Source of the DNA: Dirofilaria immitis
Lineage: Eukaryota > Nematoda > Chromadorea > Rhabditida > Onchocercidae
Length of the DNA stretch: 64,000 bases
NCBI GenBank assembly: GCA_024305405.1
Contig: JAKNDB010000068.1
Coordinates: forward strand, 766,501 to 830,500
Direction: 5' to 3'
The notes under the pieces were generated by a model. The model ran no database searches. It worked only from the letters and a program-made list of their open reading frames with translations, and was not told the origin of the DNA. This document shows, in pieces, positions 1 through 12,295 of this stretch. The translations under genes and the position numbers were made by a program. Numbering within the stretch: position 1 is the first letter of the stretch; the number at the start of each line of letters is the position of its first letter.

Positions 1-1500
1 ATAAATGTGACAGCAAAAATCAGATTTAAAAAAAAAAACTTGGATTCCTAAGATATTGACAAATTGAAACGTGGTATTGTTGCTAACTTAATCTAATGTT
101 CGCAAAAATAAATTATAAAATTCGACAATAATATCAGATTATTTTGCAGCAAAAAACTATCATCAGCTTCCACTTTGTTTACGGTAAATTGTAAGTTTTT
201 GATGCTGGAAAATTAACTTTTCAAAGGAATTTAAAATTTGAACTTATATAATTACATGAATAATTTTCTCTTTTCCATTCACTATGCTAGAATTAATTGC
301 AACTGATCATAAATATCTTTCAGACTATTTACGACAGGTATTTGTGCTGCTGCTTTTGGTGTATTGTTACAAAAATTGAAAATGGTTTTAAAAAATATTA
401 CTAGATGAATTTTGAAACCAATTTTAACTCATATTGAATATGTTCACGTTAAATTAATAAAATTTTGGCGCAAATTTCATCATTAAAAGCTAATAATAAA
501 CAAAATAATAAGACATAACCAATAGGAATAACGACTCAATTATTCAGTAGAAATGCTTCTATTTGATATTAAACTTAATGTGCGCTTTTTGCAAAAAAGT
601 GATTGAGAGTATTAGGAAATTAATACAAATATAAACAGCGAATGCAACGTAGTGGCGCATTAAGTTTTAATTATTGTAAATATAATGAGAGAAGAGGTAA
701 TACAAGGTTTGAAATTGATCTAATAATAAAGAAAGAGGATTCAGTTTGAAATTAGCATGGATTTTATTCGAATATGTAAATGTATAAAAAAATTTAATGT
801 TCAGTCTCATTAAGATATTTCCTTTTTAATAAAAACTCGAATATTCAATATTCAATATAAGAATTTTTCATATATATTATTTGTTTTATAAATCCATTAA
901 TTTATTAAAAAATGTTTGTGATGGTGGCGTAGAAATCATAAATTCGTTTCATCGATGATTTAAAAAGCGTATGGTGAATAAGCGTTTTTGATAATTTTAA
1001 CTTTTATAAAATAATATAAACCGATGAGTATATAAAATAAATTGTATGAAATATCGTAGAATATGAAACTGTTTCTTAATCAAATTATAATTGTGAATTT
1101 GGGTTATTCTCGAAATCGCAAAATTATGAATTATTCTTTCTTCTTATCGTTGTATTGTAAGAATTATCCCTAGCAACAAGAATATTCGAGATAAATATGT
1201 TTGAGATAATTTAAAACATTCAGAGCTTTTATATGTAATAAATAAGTTTCAACATTACATGGTTTCCATTTTTAAATACCGTCATATGCAGTTGGATTGT
1301 TAAAAGCATAATACACCGAATATAAGCATTTATTAACATTAATTTTAATAAGCAGATTTCCTTGATTAGAAATAAGTTCCAACAGTCGTTCATCTTCATC
1401 CACTTCCAGCTTGAAGAATCGTTCCAAATCAGTAATAAAATCCATTCAAACTTCCGAAAGAAGATTTCTTCATAGTCAAAATTATTCATTGTCAATTAAA
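1..1500. repeat. Copy A of a diverged tandem duplication (partner 3703-5340)
   Basis: Long stretches match 3703-5340 in the same orientation, for example the block beginning TGTGACAGCAAAA at 7 and at 3710, and the block around 245-360 matching 3960-4095. The copies differ by many substitutions and small indels. Copy B lacks about 0.3 kb equivalent to roughly 1035-1325. The part 720-1500 is also the inverse complement of 38870-39630, so this unit occurs three times in the window. Except for the short ORF at 1272-1445 no gene was recognised. Confidence 0.8.
1272..1445 (-). CDS. Unidentified 57-residue ORF or exon, conserved in the duplicated copies
   Basis: From the ATG at 1445 the frame reads MDFITDLERFFKLEVDEDER and ends in TAA at 1272-1274. 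An acidic LEVDEDERLLEL stretch is followed by a polar segment ending in CLYSVYYAFNNP. The same peptide is kept in the inverted copy at 38836-39072 with only a few substitutions (LELISNQG against LELVSNQE), and the sequence upstream of the acidic stretch differs between copies. Conservation of frame across diverged copies hints at an exon under selection, or one that was coding until recently. I do not recognise the family. It could equally be a relic exon of a neighbouring gene copied with the duplication. Confidence 0.35.
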   Translation of the reverse strand: MDFITDLERFFKLEVDEDERLLELISNQGNLLIKINVNKCLYSVYYAFNNPTAYDGI

Positions 1501-2105
1501 ATTTTATGGAGCATATTTCATGAATATCGTATTTTCTGCAATCCATAGTTACTAGTTAAAAGGGAAGCGCTAATACTAAAATAAAAAACCATAGTAAAGA
1601 TATAAACTAAAACAATAGAAGAAGGTTCCAATTAAATTTTTGAAATCGATAAAAATCCACGTACTGTCAATCACAGTAACCTCTCTGCAATATTTTTTTC
1701 TACAGTTCCTTAAAGTATTTTATTTCTGAGACAGCTTTTTTTCGGTCATTTTCATTTATTTTTTTATTATCAATTTTTAGCTGATTATATAAAACTTATA
1801 ACTTTCGTTCTTCAGCTATTTTATTGGCTCAAATAAATTGATTATGCTAGCGTACAGAAATGTGTATCACGAAATATCGAAATGTGGAATGAACTCTCTG
1901 TTTACAATACACCTAACCTTTACTGAGTTCATTCATCAATTGTTGTAGAGATGGGAATATTTTTCTATGATAATGTATCGATTGAATAATACTATTAAAT
2001 CACTACGATGAAAATATTTTGGGATCTCAAAGAACTGAAAAAGATGACCGTTTTGAAATAGTCTGAAAATAATAACATAGTTCCGTAATCGATGTCTAAA
2101 TTACA

Positions 2106-2160
2106 TTGTTATATATATATATGAAATAAATATATATATATATATATTTATTTTATATAC
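2106..2160. repeat. AT dinucleotide-rich microsatellite
   Basis: Two TA-rich tracts separated by a short ATGAAATAAA spacer. Simple repeat with no coding meaning. Confidence 0.8.
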
Positions 2161-2199
2161 ATTTTGTTATAGAAGGTCTTCTTTCCTTTTCTTTTTTTA

Positions 2200-2830
2200 T
2201 GATTAAAAGTTTCAAAGATACATAGACATGTTGCAAATTATTCAGTCGAGGAATGTGATGTCGATTATTAGCCAAATACAACCAGGTTTTCAACGGGTTG
2301 ATTTGTCGTGTTAATTGATGTTTACTGTGGTTCACTGAGGTAAATCGAGTTGAGTTGTGTTGAGTTAAATTGAATTGGGCTGGTTGGAACTGTGCTGAAT
2401 CCAACCGATAGTAAAAACTTTTATTCCTAAAAAGATATCTGTTTCGTTATATAATAGGATTTATATGAATTAGGAGGTGGGAATGGTTTTCCCATTAGAC
2501 AGTGGGCTGTTAAGACTCAATTACAACTTAGAAAAAATCTAATGAGAAGATTAGGATGAGAATTTGTGAATTTTAGATAAATATTATAAGCGATTGCTAA
2601 CAAAGGCATTTTCCAAATAGTATGAGCTCAGATAAAAACAAAAGCAAAAAAAAGTGTGGAAACCTAAGAACTGTAAAATCGATTAAATGATTCATAATAT
2701 TGTTGACATTTATTTACGATGAGAAATTTATTTGATCATTCATTTAGTCGGAGTCTTGCGAATGCGAATTCGCGACACCAGTGATGTCAAACAAATTGTG
2801 TGGTATCCTATTGCGATTCCGCTTAATGAA
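2200..2830. repeat. Left arm, block 1, of the large inverted duplication
   Basis: The inverse complement of this block is found at about 39690-40300. Clear anchors are the text around an interrupted run AATTTATTTGATCATTCATT (2727 on) matching near 39785, and the AATGGTTTTCCCATTAGACA region (2482 on) matching near 40035. No gene was recognised. The 83-codon minus-strand frame at 2153-2404 is a by-product of pentamer-like repetition that is also present on the right arm. Confidence 0.8.
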
Positions 2831-3702
2831 TTTAGCTATCCTGTATAACACTGCAAAGGCTTTTTATCAAATAGTGCTAAGTGAAATAGATCGCGATGTC
2901 ACTCATTTTCTATAGCTCCAAGATTATAATGCTCTTACGAAACAAGAGAATTTAATCATCTATAGGTTCCGACAATTGCCATTCGAATTATATTATCACG
3001 ATTTTTACTTGCGGCATTATTCAAGCATCATCTCAGAACAATATCATCAGTGATAGCAAGAAAAGTTGAAAGAAACTTATATGTAATTAATGTTATAGTC
3101 GAAGTAGAAAATGAAGCTAAGGTAATAAACATGTACAAAATTTTGGTCTTACAGATATTATCTTCTAATTTTGGATTTACACGATATTATAAACACAATA
3201 TCGCGCAATACAGAGAATTCAAAGAGTACGAATATTATTACTATATGAATTTTAACAAATATAAAATTAAATTATTGAATTTATATTTCGTTTGCATATG
3301 ATATTCCATTTGTAATTTTCCAATGAAACTGACAATAATGATAGGCTAATCAGTAATCGTTAAAATATTGGTTGGGTTCTTTGATATATCAGTGTTCTAC
3401 ATATATATAAAGTAAGAATTCTACATATAGTATGAATATCAACATTTCATCACTTAATGTGTTCGACGTATGAAAGAGATTGAAAATAAAAAGCAGTCTT
3501 TACTAAATTAAAATATGTAAAAAAGTCCATAATCAATAAATTATTCAAATTTCAGCATTTCATTTACTGAGAAAAATCTGCGACAACTACAAGTTCTGTC
3601 GTTTACGAAAGAAGTATCAACTATATTACTTGATAATGTAGTAAACATTTGTTCAAATGGGACAAATCGTATAATGCAGAAATATCAATCTCTCTTCAAT
3701 AT
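2831..3702. other. No recognisable gene
   Basis: AT-rich DNA between two repeat blocks. The 83-codon plus frame at 3050-3301 has no splice context or recognisable motif and looks like chance. Confidence 0.5.
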
Positions 3703-5340
3703 AGATGTGACAGCAAAAGATCATATTTAAAAAAGAACTTCGAATGTTAAGATATTGACTAATTGAAATACAGGCATTGCCGCTAACTTAATCCATTGCT
3801 TGCAAAAATGAATTATAAAATTTGATCACATATGTCAAATAATATTCTCACACATACAGATTATTTTGCAGCAAAAAGTATCATCAGCATCCATTTTGTT
3901 TACGGCAAATTGTAAGTTTTTGATGCTAAAAAATGCTAACTTTTCAAAGGATTTAAAATCTGAACTTATATAATTACATGAATAATTTTCTCTTTTCCAT
4001 TCACTAAGCTAGAATTAATTGCAACTGATCATAAATATCTTTCAGACTGTTTACGACAGGTATTTTTGCTGCTGCTTTTGGTGTATTGTTACAAAAATTT
4101 AAGCATAATCAATAATATCGCATCAAATAGAAAACGGTTTTAAAAGAACATTATTAGATAAATTATGAATCCAATTTTAACTTATATTGAATATGCTTAA
4201 AAGTTCATATTAAACCAGTAACAATTTTGGCACAAATTTTATCATGAAAAGCTAATAATAAACAAAATAATTGAAAAGAAATGCGTCTATTTAATATAAC
4301 TTGATATGCGCTTTTGCAAAAAGTGATTGAAAATATTAGAAAATTAATAGAACTATAAACAATTAACCCAGCATAATATCGCAATAAGCTTTAATATTGT
4401 AAATATAATAAAGAAGAAGCAATACAAGTAAATTGAGTGAAAAGGAAGAAGGGAATGACATTTGTCAAATTATCAGTTCCGTATACAAGTATAAATTATC
4501 AATTGCATACATACATACATACAGTTGCATATAAATGTTTCAACCACAATATTTTAGTTAAAAAATTTCAAAAAACGTCAACTTTTCTTTTTCTTCTCAA
4601 AAAAAGAAATTTCGAAAAAGAAATTGTCTATTGTTTGTTGATAATATTTCTTGTTTAGCTATCCTATATTAAATTATGTCATATTTAGTAAAGAGATTCT
4701 CTTATTGCTAAATAAAGTAAAAATTATATCTCCATGTTTATTCCTTTCCTTTCATATTACATATTCTTTGGTTGGCTGAAATTTAAGGATCTGAAATTAA
4801 TTTCATAGTAGAGAAAGAAGATTCGGTTTGAAGTTAGCATGGATTATATTAGAATATAGATATATATAAAAATTTAACATTCAATCGCATTGAGATATCT
4901 TCTTCTTAATAAAAACTCGAATACTCAATGTCCAATACAAGCATTTTTTATAAATATCATGTTTGATAAAACCATTAATTTATTGAAAAAGTTCGTGATG
5001 TGGCGTGGAAATCATCAACTTGTGGAAATCATTCATACCTTGAAGAGTCAAATTTGATTCAAAAGCATATTAATCCAGTAATAAAAGCTTGTATTTGAGA
5101 GTTATTCATTTCAACGATGATTTAAAAAGCACATGCTGAACAAGCGCCTTTTGATAATCTTAAGTTTTACAAAATAATATAAATCGGCGAGTATACGAAA
5201 GAAATTGCATGTTAACATTTATTAACATCAATTTTAATATGCAAATTTTTTGATTGGAAATAAGTTCCAACAGTCACTTATCTTCATCGACTTCTGGCTT
5301 GAAGTAGTAATTAATGATTCCAGCAAAACGGATTTCAATC
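3703..5340. repeat. Copy B of the tandem duplication, with inverted partner at 38840-39630
   Basis: Direct copy of 1-1500 and, for 4810-5340, inverse copy of 38840-39630. Near its right end the sequence on the minus strand resembles the right arm (38830-38890) more closely than copy A, so the copies have exchanged or diverged piecewise. No intact gene seen. Confidence 0.75.
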
Positions 5341-5595
5341 GTAGATATATGTAATGCAAATTCTAAATTAGGTGATAAATTAATCGCTTTCTGTTGTTTA
5401 ACATTATAGGCAAAGGAATAATAGACAAAGGACGAAGCAAAAATAATATACAATTTGCATACATATTCAAGTAGTCCCGGAAATTTTAAAATAAATTAAT
5501 TAAATTACTAAAATCGTCCAGAAACCACAGTTCAACTGAAATTACTAAAATAAAAAGTTGACATTCGGAAATCATAAAAGTAATCGGTAACTTAC

Positions 5596-5707
5596 GTAAA
5601 GCAACGATTTCCTCCTGCACATTAGATGAAATATTTGGTGTCATAATACTAGATAATGAAGGTGAACGATATATTGAGGAGGTCATTGACTGAAGCTTTG
5701 ACGTCGT
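5596..5707 (-). pseudogene. Duplicated candidate first exon of orai, start codon lost
   Basis: This 112-bp exon copy lies in a block (5466-5940) that is a direct, slightly diverged duplicate of 13690-14130. It keeps the frame (KLQSMTSSIYRSPSLSS, ending QEEIVAL) and the GTAAGT donor, but the ATG used in the other copy (13906) is ACG here. It sits about 1.1 kb downstream of the last exon of orai on the same strand, where a tandem second gene copy would begin. None of the following exons is found beyond it in this window. I infer a truncated tandem duplicate. Use of a downstream Met or an upstream exon cannot be excluded. Confidence 0.55.
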
Positions 5708-6149
5708 AACATTCGATATTTTTACTGAAATCAACGTTACGAACTTAATAAATTTGAAATTCAGCAATGTCAAAGATTACAAGACTATATAAGTTTATGT
5801 AAATTTATGAACGGTAAAATTCATACATTGTGAGGAATCTAAAATTTATATATGAATAAACTAATTTGTAAAAATTGTAGAACAAAAAACATGTACATAA
5901 ATTTGCGAAAATTTAAAAACTACAGAGCGTTTCGGCTTTGAATAAAAATAATAAATTAATGTATTTAAAAAATATAACGAAAATATTTTATGTTTTAATT
6001 TACATCCGAATAAAAAGAGGAAGTCGTTTTAGCTAGTGATTAAAATTACTAAGAATGATTGCTTGAATCCTCAAATTTATAAAATTAAACATAAACGACA
6101 ACTATCTTGGCTGCAAGCAATCTATTGACAAAAATCGACTACTGATGAA

Positions 6150-7196
6150 GATTACAAATTAGTTCAATGGATAATGATTAGACATCAGGAAAACCCAAAA
6201 ATATTTATAACTATAAATGAAAATATTATTTCGAAATATTTTTATTTTGAAACAATTTATTTTACTTCAAAACTATTTATAAAAATACGAAATAAATTTT
6301 TTGTATTTCAAAATAATTACATAATCCAAATTCCTTAATGATTCATCATTGTAATAGACATAAATGATTGTTTACAGTTTTAGCAATTTCATTTATCATC
6401 CCTTGCATGAAATATTCTTTCCCACCCTTGTTACATTGTTAATGTTCATCTAAATATGACGGGACTAAAAATATCGACAGGACTAATTTTCCTTCACAAT
6501 AGCTGAAATGAATGAAATGAAGAGATGAAAAAAAATGATTAACGGATAACATGCAAATTGAATATCGCAAATAGGAAAACATAAAAGAAAAAATATTGAA
6601 TTCGTCCCGTCGATTTGTTTAATCATAAAATAATCCAAATTTAACAATATAACAAGAAGACTGGAAAATATTCAACAAATTCATAAAGAACAAAATAGCA
6701 AATGCAGGAGCTTATATGTAAAAAGCAATAAGAAAATAAATTTTTATGAAATTTCTTCGTTATCTCTCCTATCAGCGACGAATGATTAAGATAGTTTGTA
6801 AACTAGTGCCTACCAGATGTTGTCCAATTGAAGTAGCATTTGGAATATTCGCTGTTGTTGGATTTTCAATTAAAAATTTTTGTAAATCAAACGCTTTTGA
6901 TCCCACACGATTTATTGAATGGATAAATCGATTTTTATGTATAAGACATGAGAATATTGTAAATATCACAACGACAGGTACTGAAATGGAAACAGAGACT
7001 GAAAGGAATTAAAATGAAGAAATTACATGGCAAAAATAAACAAACTAGATATTTCAATAAGCTATGAAAGTTTAAAAGATTTAAGTATGCAAATTTTTAA
7101 ATAGAATCATGGTTTGCAATTTATTTCTCTACTGAATGTTCAATTTTATTTCTTAATTGTTTTTTTGCTTGATAACCAATCTTTGGATAAGAAAGA
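6150..7196. repeat. Left arm, block 3, of the inverted duplication (covers the last exon of orai)
   Basis: Inverse complement of 36843-38610. It includes all of the last orai exon and about 215 bp of the preceding intron. The match stops at GATAAGAAAG (about 7187-7196). About 36 bp on the left (6450-6490 region) is replaced on the right by about 0.85 kb (37545-38395). Confidence 0.85.
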
Positions 7197-10100
7197 CATT
7201 CTAATGTATAATACAGAATAATGAAAAATGAAACAACTGATACCGTAGCGCATACCATTAAATGACAATTATTAATGCTAGTAATGCTTCATCATTATAG
7301 AAAATAAAAATTTCGAAAAACTGAAAAAAAAAAATATTCTTTTACTTACTGAGCATCGCAGTGGTAATATAAGCAGCAGTAATATAATTGACTGCGTAAA
7401 ATTTTACGAAAAATATTATACCAATTTCAATAAGAAATAACACTAAACCAATACACGTACTAAATAACCATGATAGATCGATATAAAATCTGAAATTTAG
7501 GCATATGTGAAATTATATATTAGCATCGGATATCTTATTAAATTGCTCTTAAAATTTATACATATTTTAGCAAATTAATCTGAAATATTCATTTATTATT
7601 AAATTCATTTATTATCAAGTTTCTATAGTTAAGATTGATATTACAAGTTAATACAGTTTAAATTATCCCATGCTACTCCAATAATTGATAAGGATTATCA
7701 TTTTTCCTGACTCATAAATTGTACTTATTTAAACAGAATTTGGAAAATATGGTGGAGAAAAATATATCAAAAACAAAGTCCATTCAGATATTCACTTAAT
7801 TAATTTAAACAGGGTAATGGATTTAGAGATGACAATAGCAGTAAATTTCATTGAAATGAAACTTAAATTAGTTATCAATAAACATGCAAGAGTATTATAA
7901 ACACCTAAAATACTGAAAACGATTGAAATGCAATGATGCATATCTTTTTTAAATTATTTTTAGCATAGAAGAGAGACTGATATGTATGGAAATTTTATAC
8001 ACTTGTAAAATAAAGGAAGAAAAAAATATCCAAAAATTCACTTTTCTGAATTTGATATAATAAAAATAATGATGTATATTAAAAACACTACTATCGTAAG
8101 CCTTATATTACAGGTTAATCGTACTAATCATTCCTTCTCTTTTCACAATGTTTCTTATGACAAAGTTATTGCTATAAATCTCTATTCAAGTTTTTAAGCG
8201 TAATTTTAGGCCTTAAAAATCAAATAATTGTCGCCAAACATACTTCAATCGAATATGAGGTGAATCTTGCGTGCAACCGTTTGCTTCAATATAAGGTAAT
8301 ATACATGTCGACATCATTAATGCAAGAAGATGAACGGAAACAAGGAGTGTTGTTACTACTCCTAGTGTTATTAACAAAAAGGTGGCGTCGTTCGCTCATA
8401 TTGCAATTCCACCAAAGCGACCTGGATTAATTTGATATTTAATTCTTGATATGTATATCTCGAAATGGATACAATATGATAATGATGTTTCCATACTATC
8501 GAAAGTGAAAAACATATACTATCAACTTAAAACAAAAAAAAATACTTTGTAGCGCTCCAAATAATGTTTATGCTCGATTTAATTACTGATTAGGCTAATT
8601 AGTCTTCCGTTATGTTTAATAATTGTTAAGAATAAACAGTAACATATTTTTTTAGAAAATTGTGATTACAGACGTAGAACATTGATCGGATGTATTCAAA
8701 AAATAGTAGAAGAGATTTATTAAAAATGGAATAGATTATTAAGAAACAAAGCAGATCACTAAATAATCATATTAATGTTAAGAAAAAATAATGATTCAAA
8801 TATGCAAGAGAAATTCCGATCAAAATATGAGAAACAGAGTGTGAATATAAGGAATGGATTTGATTAATTATCGAATTATATATTAGAAAAGCAAATCGCT
8901 ATATGGACAACATTCAAAAATCATTTATAGAAATAACAAACTGCTGGAGAAATTATGGAATTATTTAAAAAGAGATCGAGATATTTATGTTAACACCACA
9001 GGTGAGAAATTTATATATAAATTTTTCTTTTAATTCAGTTATTTGCTGATCCAATAATAATCAATCAAAAATGTTGAAGCAATATATCTAGAAAAAATCC
9101 GTTGCTACATCAATAAATCTGGGAAAATATTTACAGTGATAGAATAAGCAGGAAAAATGAATAACTACAGACGACAATCAACATGAAATCATAAAACATG
9201 AAAAAATTTTAAATATTGTTTCCAAACTCTTAAATTCTGGTTAAGGATATTAGCAGGAAACTTCAAAGCTCCTATCTCAAACATCTTGCCAATAGTAAGA
9301 AAAATGAGTGCTATACATTGTTTCACTAACTACTAAGTTCTCATGCTGCAAAACCAAGCGATGATATGGCAAATTTAATATCAATTGTACTGCAAGTTTC
9401 TTAATATAAAATTTTCAATATATCATTACTACAATCAAACCAAATGTTGATAAGAATTGTGGGAAAGGATATTTGTTTATGTTTTCCGAAGGATGTTCTA
9501 TCAATATTTTATAATGGGAACTTTCGTTCAAAATATATATGAAAGAACAAAGTAAAACACTATTCCATTTCAAAACTGAACTAATATATCCTTACCATAG
9601 CAAAACCTGCTAATAAAGCTGATGTTCGAGAGCTTGCTTTGAGTTGCGCTCGACTTAAATCATAACGATATTTTTCCAGAATTGATAATTCGCCACGATA
9701 TCTGAAAAAACAAATGCAATCAATCAAAAGTATAATCTGGAAGATGATCAATGGACAAACCTTTTATCCAGTAATAGTGCTTTTTCTTCTATTACAGCAT
9801 TATTTGTTACTGTTACTCTTGGTGCTGCAGTTATCATCGTTCTCGATGAAGTCTTATAGTTTCCCAAAGAATGGTATTGTGCTAAAGACGATGATGGAAA
9901 TATACGAATTGGACAATTATTCGTAACATTTGCATCTGCTATTGAAGATGGTTGATGCGATGAAAAATGCATAGAATTAGAAGCCAAATGGATATTCTTA
10001 CGGGTCATTTGGATTTTCATATCAAAATCAGCCAGTTCTTCGCTTCTCCGAAAATTGAAGCATGAATCGTTGGTTGGAATGGATTGTAAACCAATACAAT

Positions 10101-10375
10101 TTTGAGATAATATATTTTGAGATGTTAAAAATTATGATAAGAAGCAGATAAATTAATTGCTGATTCGGAATTTGTCGGAATCTTGGATGTTGAAAAACTT
10201 AATCGACGATTTTCATAAATATGATTTATGTTTGACGGATTTTGCTCAATTTTTCTTGATTCTAATCCCACTGAAGTAGATATTAATCGGTGGAATTCTT
10301 TTTCCTTGCTTGTATAGTTTCTGCTGTTGGCGATAACGATGGTAAAAATGATATCGCTACTTGTTCACTTGACAT
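6772..10375 (-). CDS. orai-1: Orai-type store-operated calcium channel subunit
   Basis: Pore-forming subunit of the CRAC channel in the plasma membrane, gated by STIM when ER calcium falls. Exons on the minus strand: 10375-9761, 9701-9596, 8421-8244, 7489-7350, 6980-6772, all with GT-AG introns. Family hallmarks are the TM1 approach LKASSRTSALLAGFAM, the pore glutamate in VALVELQ (human E106), TM2 VSVHLLALMMSTCILP, TM3 LSWLFSTCIGLVLFLIEI and TM4 IPVVVIFTIFSCL. From the ATG at 10375 it would be about 416 residues, longer than human Orai1 (301) because of a long Ser-rich N-terminus. Reading through needs one extra base in each of three short runs: A5 and T5 in the first exon (about 10292 and 10127) and T5 in exon 3 (about 8372). 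These look like consensus errors, but decay is possible. Further 5' exons are proposed at 12296-13906. Confidence 0.9.
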
Positions 10376-12295
10376 ATTTCTTACATTATTTTCTGAATGA
10401 AATATACGAAAGGTATAGAATTAGGAAGATATAAGCAGATAATACAAGATAATGACAAAGCAAAAGGAAAAAGCTACAAAAATTTAATGGATCTAATTTC
10501 ACGAGCAATCTTAGTTAGCTTTGAAAAATATGTGTTAATAGCTATTAAGCTTCATTTTATATTTCAAAATATTTTCTTATCCTAAGATATATGATTTCCT
10601 AATATGACAAGAATAGTCAAGAAAAATGTCATCATTAGAAAAAATAAGCAAAAAGTAAAATGCATCATTCGATAAAAAATTATCATTTCATAAAAATATT
10701 CATGAAAGATAGCAGTTACTATTTAAAAAAAAAAAAAAAAATCAAATGTAAGTAAGTACATTAAGCAAATAAAGCGTTTACAAAAATATGAGCTATAAAT
10801 AAATAAAATAGGAAATAGCATAAAAAAAGTATATCCAAACATAAAAAATCTCATGATATTGTATGCCTAATGAGCAAATATTGCAATATATTATGATGAT
10901 GGTTCGAAAAATCACAAATTTTTTCAAAACAAAATATAATGTCCTTTTCTTCTTGAAATATTTCCTAAATCACAGAGTTAGATTTTGTTAACAGTTTTGA
11001 TCTTCTTCCTTTTAATTTTACCTATAAATTCTACTTTTTTTATATTTTTTTTACAAAGACAATAATAATGAAATCATAACTCTAATTTTCATTCGTCATA
11101 TGGATTCCCAGATATTCCCAAAAAACGCTACTTTTAATTTTGCAGCTTCAGTTTACCTTTTTTTTAAATGAAAATGAAATCATAACCCTAATTTTTTTCC
11201 GTTGAAAGTTTGAATCACAAACAAAGTCTAAAAACAGCAGCTCATAGAAACAAGGGAAAATAATTTCAGTCAATATAAAGAAGTATTGCACTGAATGATG
11301 TGTATCTCGTGATTATCGTTACGCAGACTGAAAAATGAAAGCATTCCGTGTTTACGAGCAATGAACGAATCCATTTTTTTGAATTTTGAAATAATAATTA
11401 TTTCGAGAAAAACTTCCAAAAAATTAAATTTTTTTATGTATGAGGAATTCCCATAAATAGTGCACAGGAATACAATAAAAGTGTGATCAAAAAAATATCA
11501 TAAAAGTCAATTTGATAGATCATTCTAATAATTCTAAGTCATATTTGTAGACATATATATATACATACATATGGGTAAATAAATATGATTGATAGTGTGT
11601 GGAGCTAATTTCCATAAAGAAAATATTTTCTACTAAATTAAACAGATTTATGAAATGATCCGGACTCCGAATGTGTAAAATTATAAAATTTGTAGTTATG
11701 GTGAAGTTATAGATGAAATATTTAAAAAGGGATATTAATAGGGTTTCAAGATTAAATCTTGGTTCCTTACTGCAGAATGTATTTTTCCGAGCTTAAATTC
11801 TATAATTTTTATTGAGCTGATGCATATTTTTAGACAATCTTAGAATCGAAATCTCGCACTTATGAATTCTGTCTAAATTTTTGCTTCACCAAAATATTTC
11901 CTGACAGTTACGATATACAGAATTGCTTTAATACGCGACCATTCTTAATAACATCTTAGAAGAAATTTGTTTTCAATAAAATTTATTTTCAACATCGAGG
12001 TGTTTTGTTATTCGAAAAACTTTTTATTCCTTAATAATACAACATACTGAACTAACATATCACCATTTAATAACTAATAATTTAAAATTCACTCAAACTT
12101 ATTCTGCTTAAAAATAAAGCATTAATGCAATATTCGGAAAACCATTTGTATACTTATAACATTCAAAAAAAAATAATAGAAACGAATCACCCTAACTATT
12201 AAATGAGATAGCTTTTAATTAGGAAGTATTCTTCAAATTATAGAATCGCTATTCGATGACATAAAAAGATAAATCAGATGTAAAAATAGACTTAC
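10376..12295. other. Presumed intron or upstream region of orai, no other gene seen
   Basis: AT-rich sequence with a poly-A tract near 10725-10741. The plus-strand frame at 10397-10585 has no motif or splice support. If the exons at 12296-13906 belong to orai this is an intron. An acceptor-like TTCATTCAG lies just upstream of the 10375 ATG. Confidence 0.45.

Noticed and set aside
8370..8376. Programmed frameshifting in orai
   Set aside because: No slippery heptamer with a downstream structure is visible, and similar one-base losses occur at several unrelated A/T runs; consensus error or decay is simpler.
9714..9926. Plus-strand ORF of 70 codons
   Set aside because: Antisense shadow of the orai first exon.
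10725..10741. Poly-A tail of a processed retrocopy
   Set aside because: No intronless gene copy or target-site duplication next to it; homopolymers of this length are common in the window.
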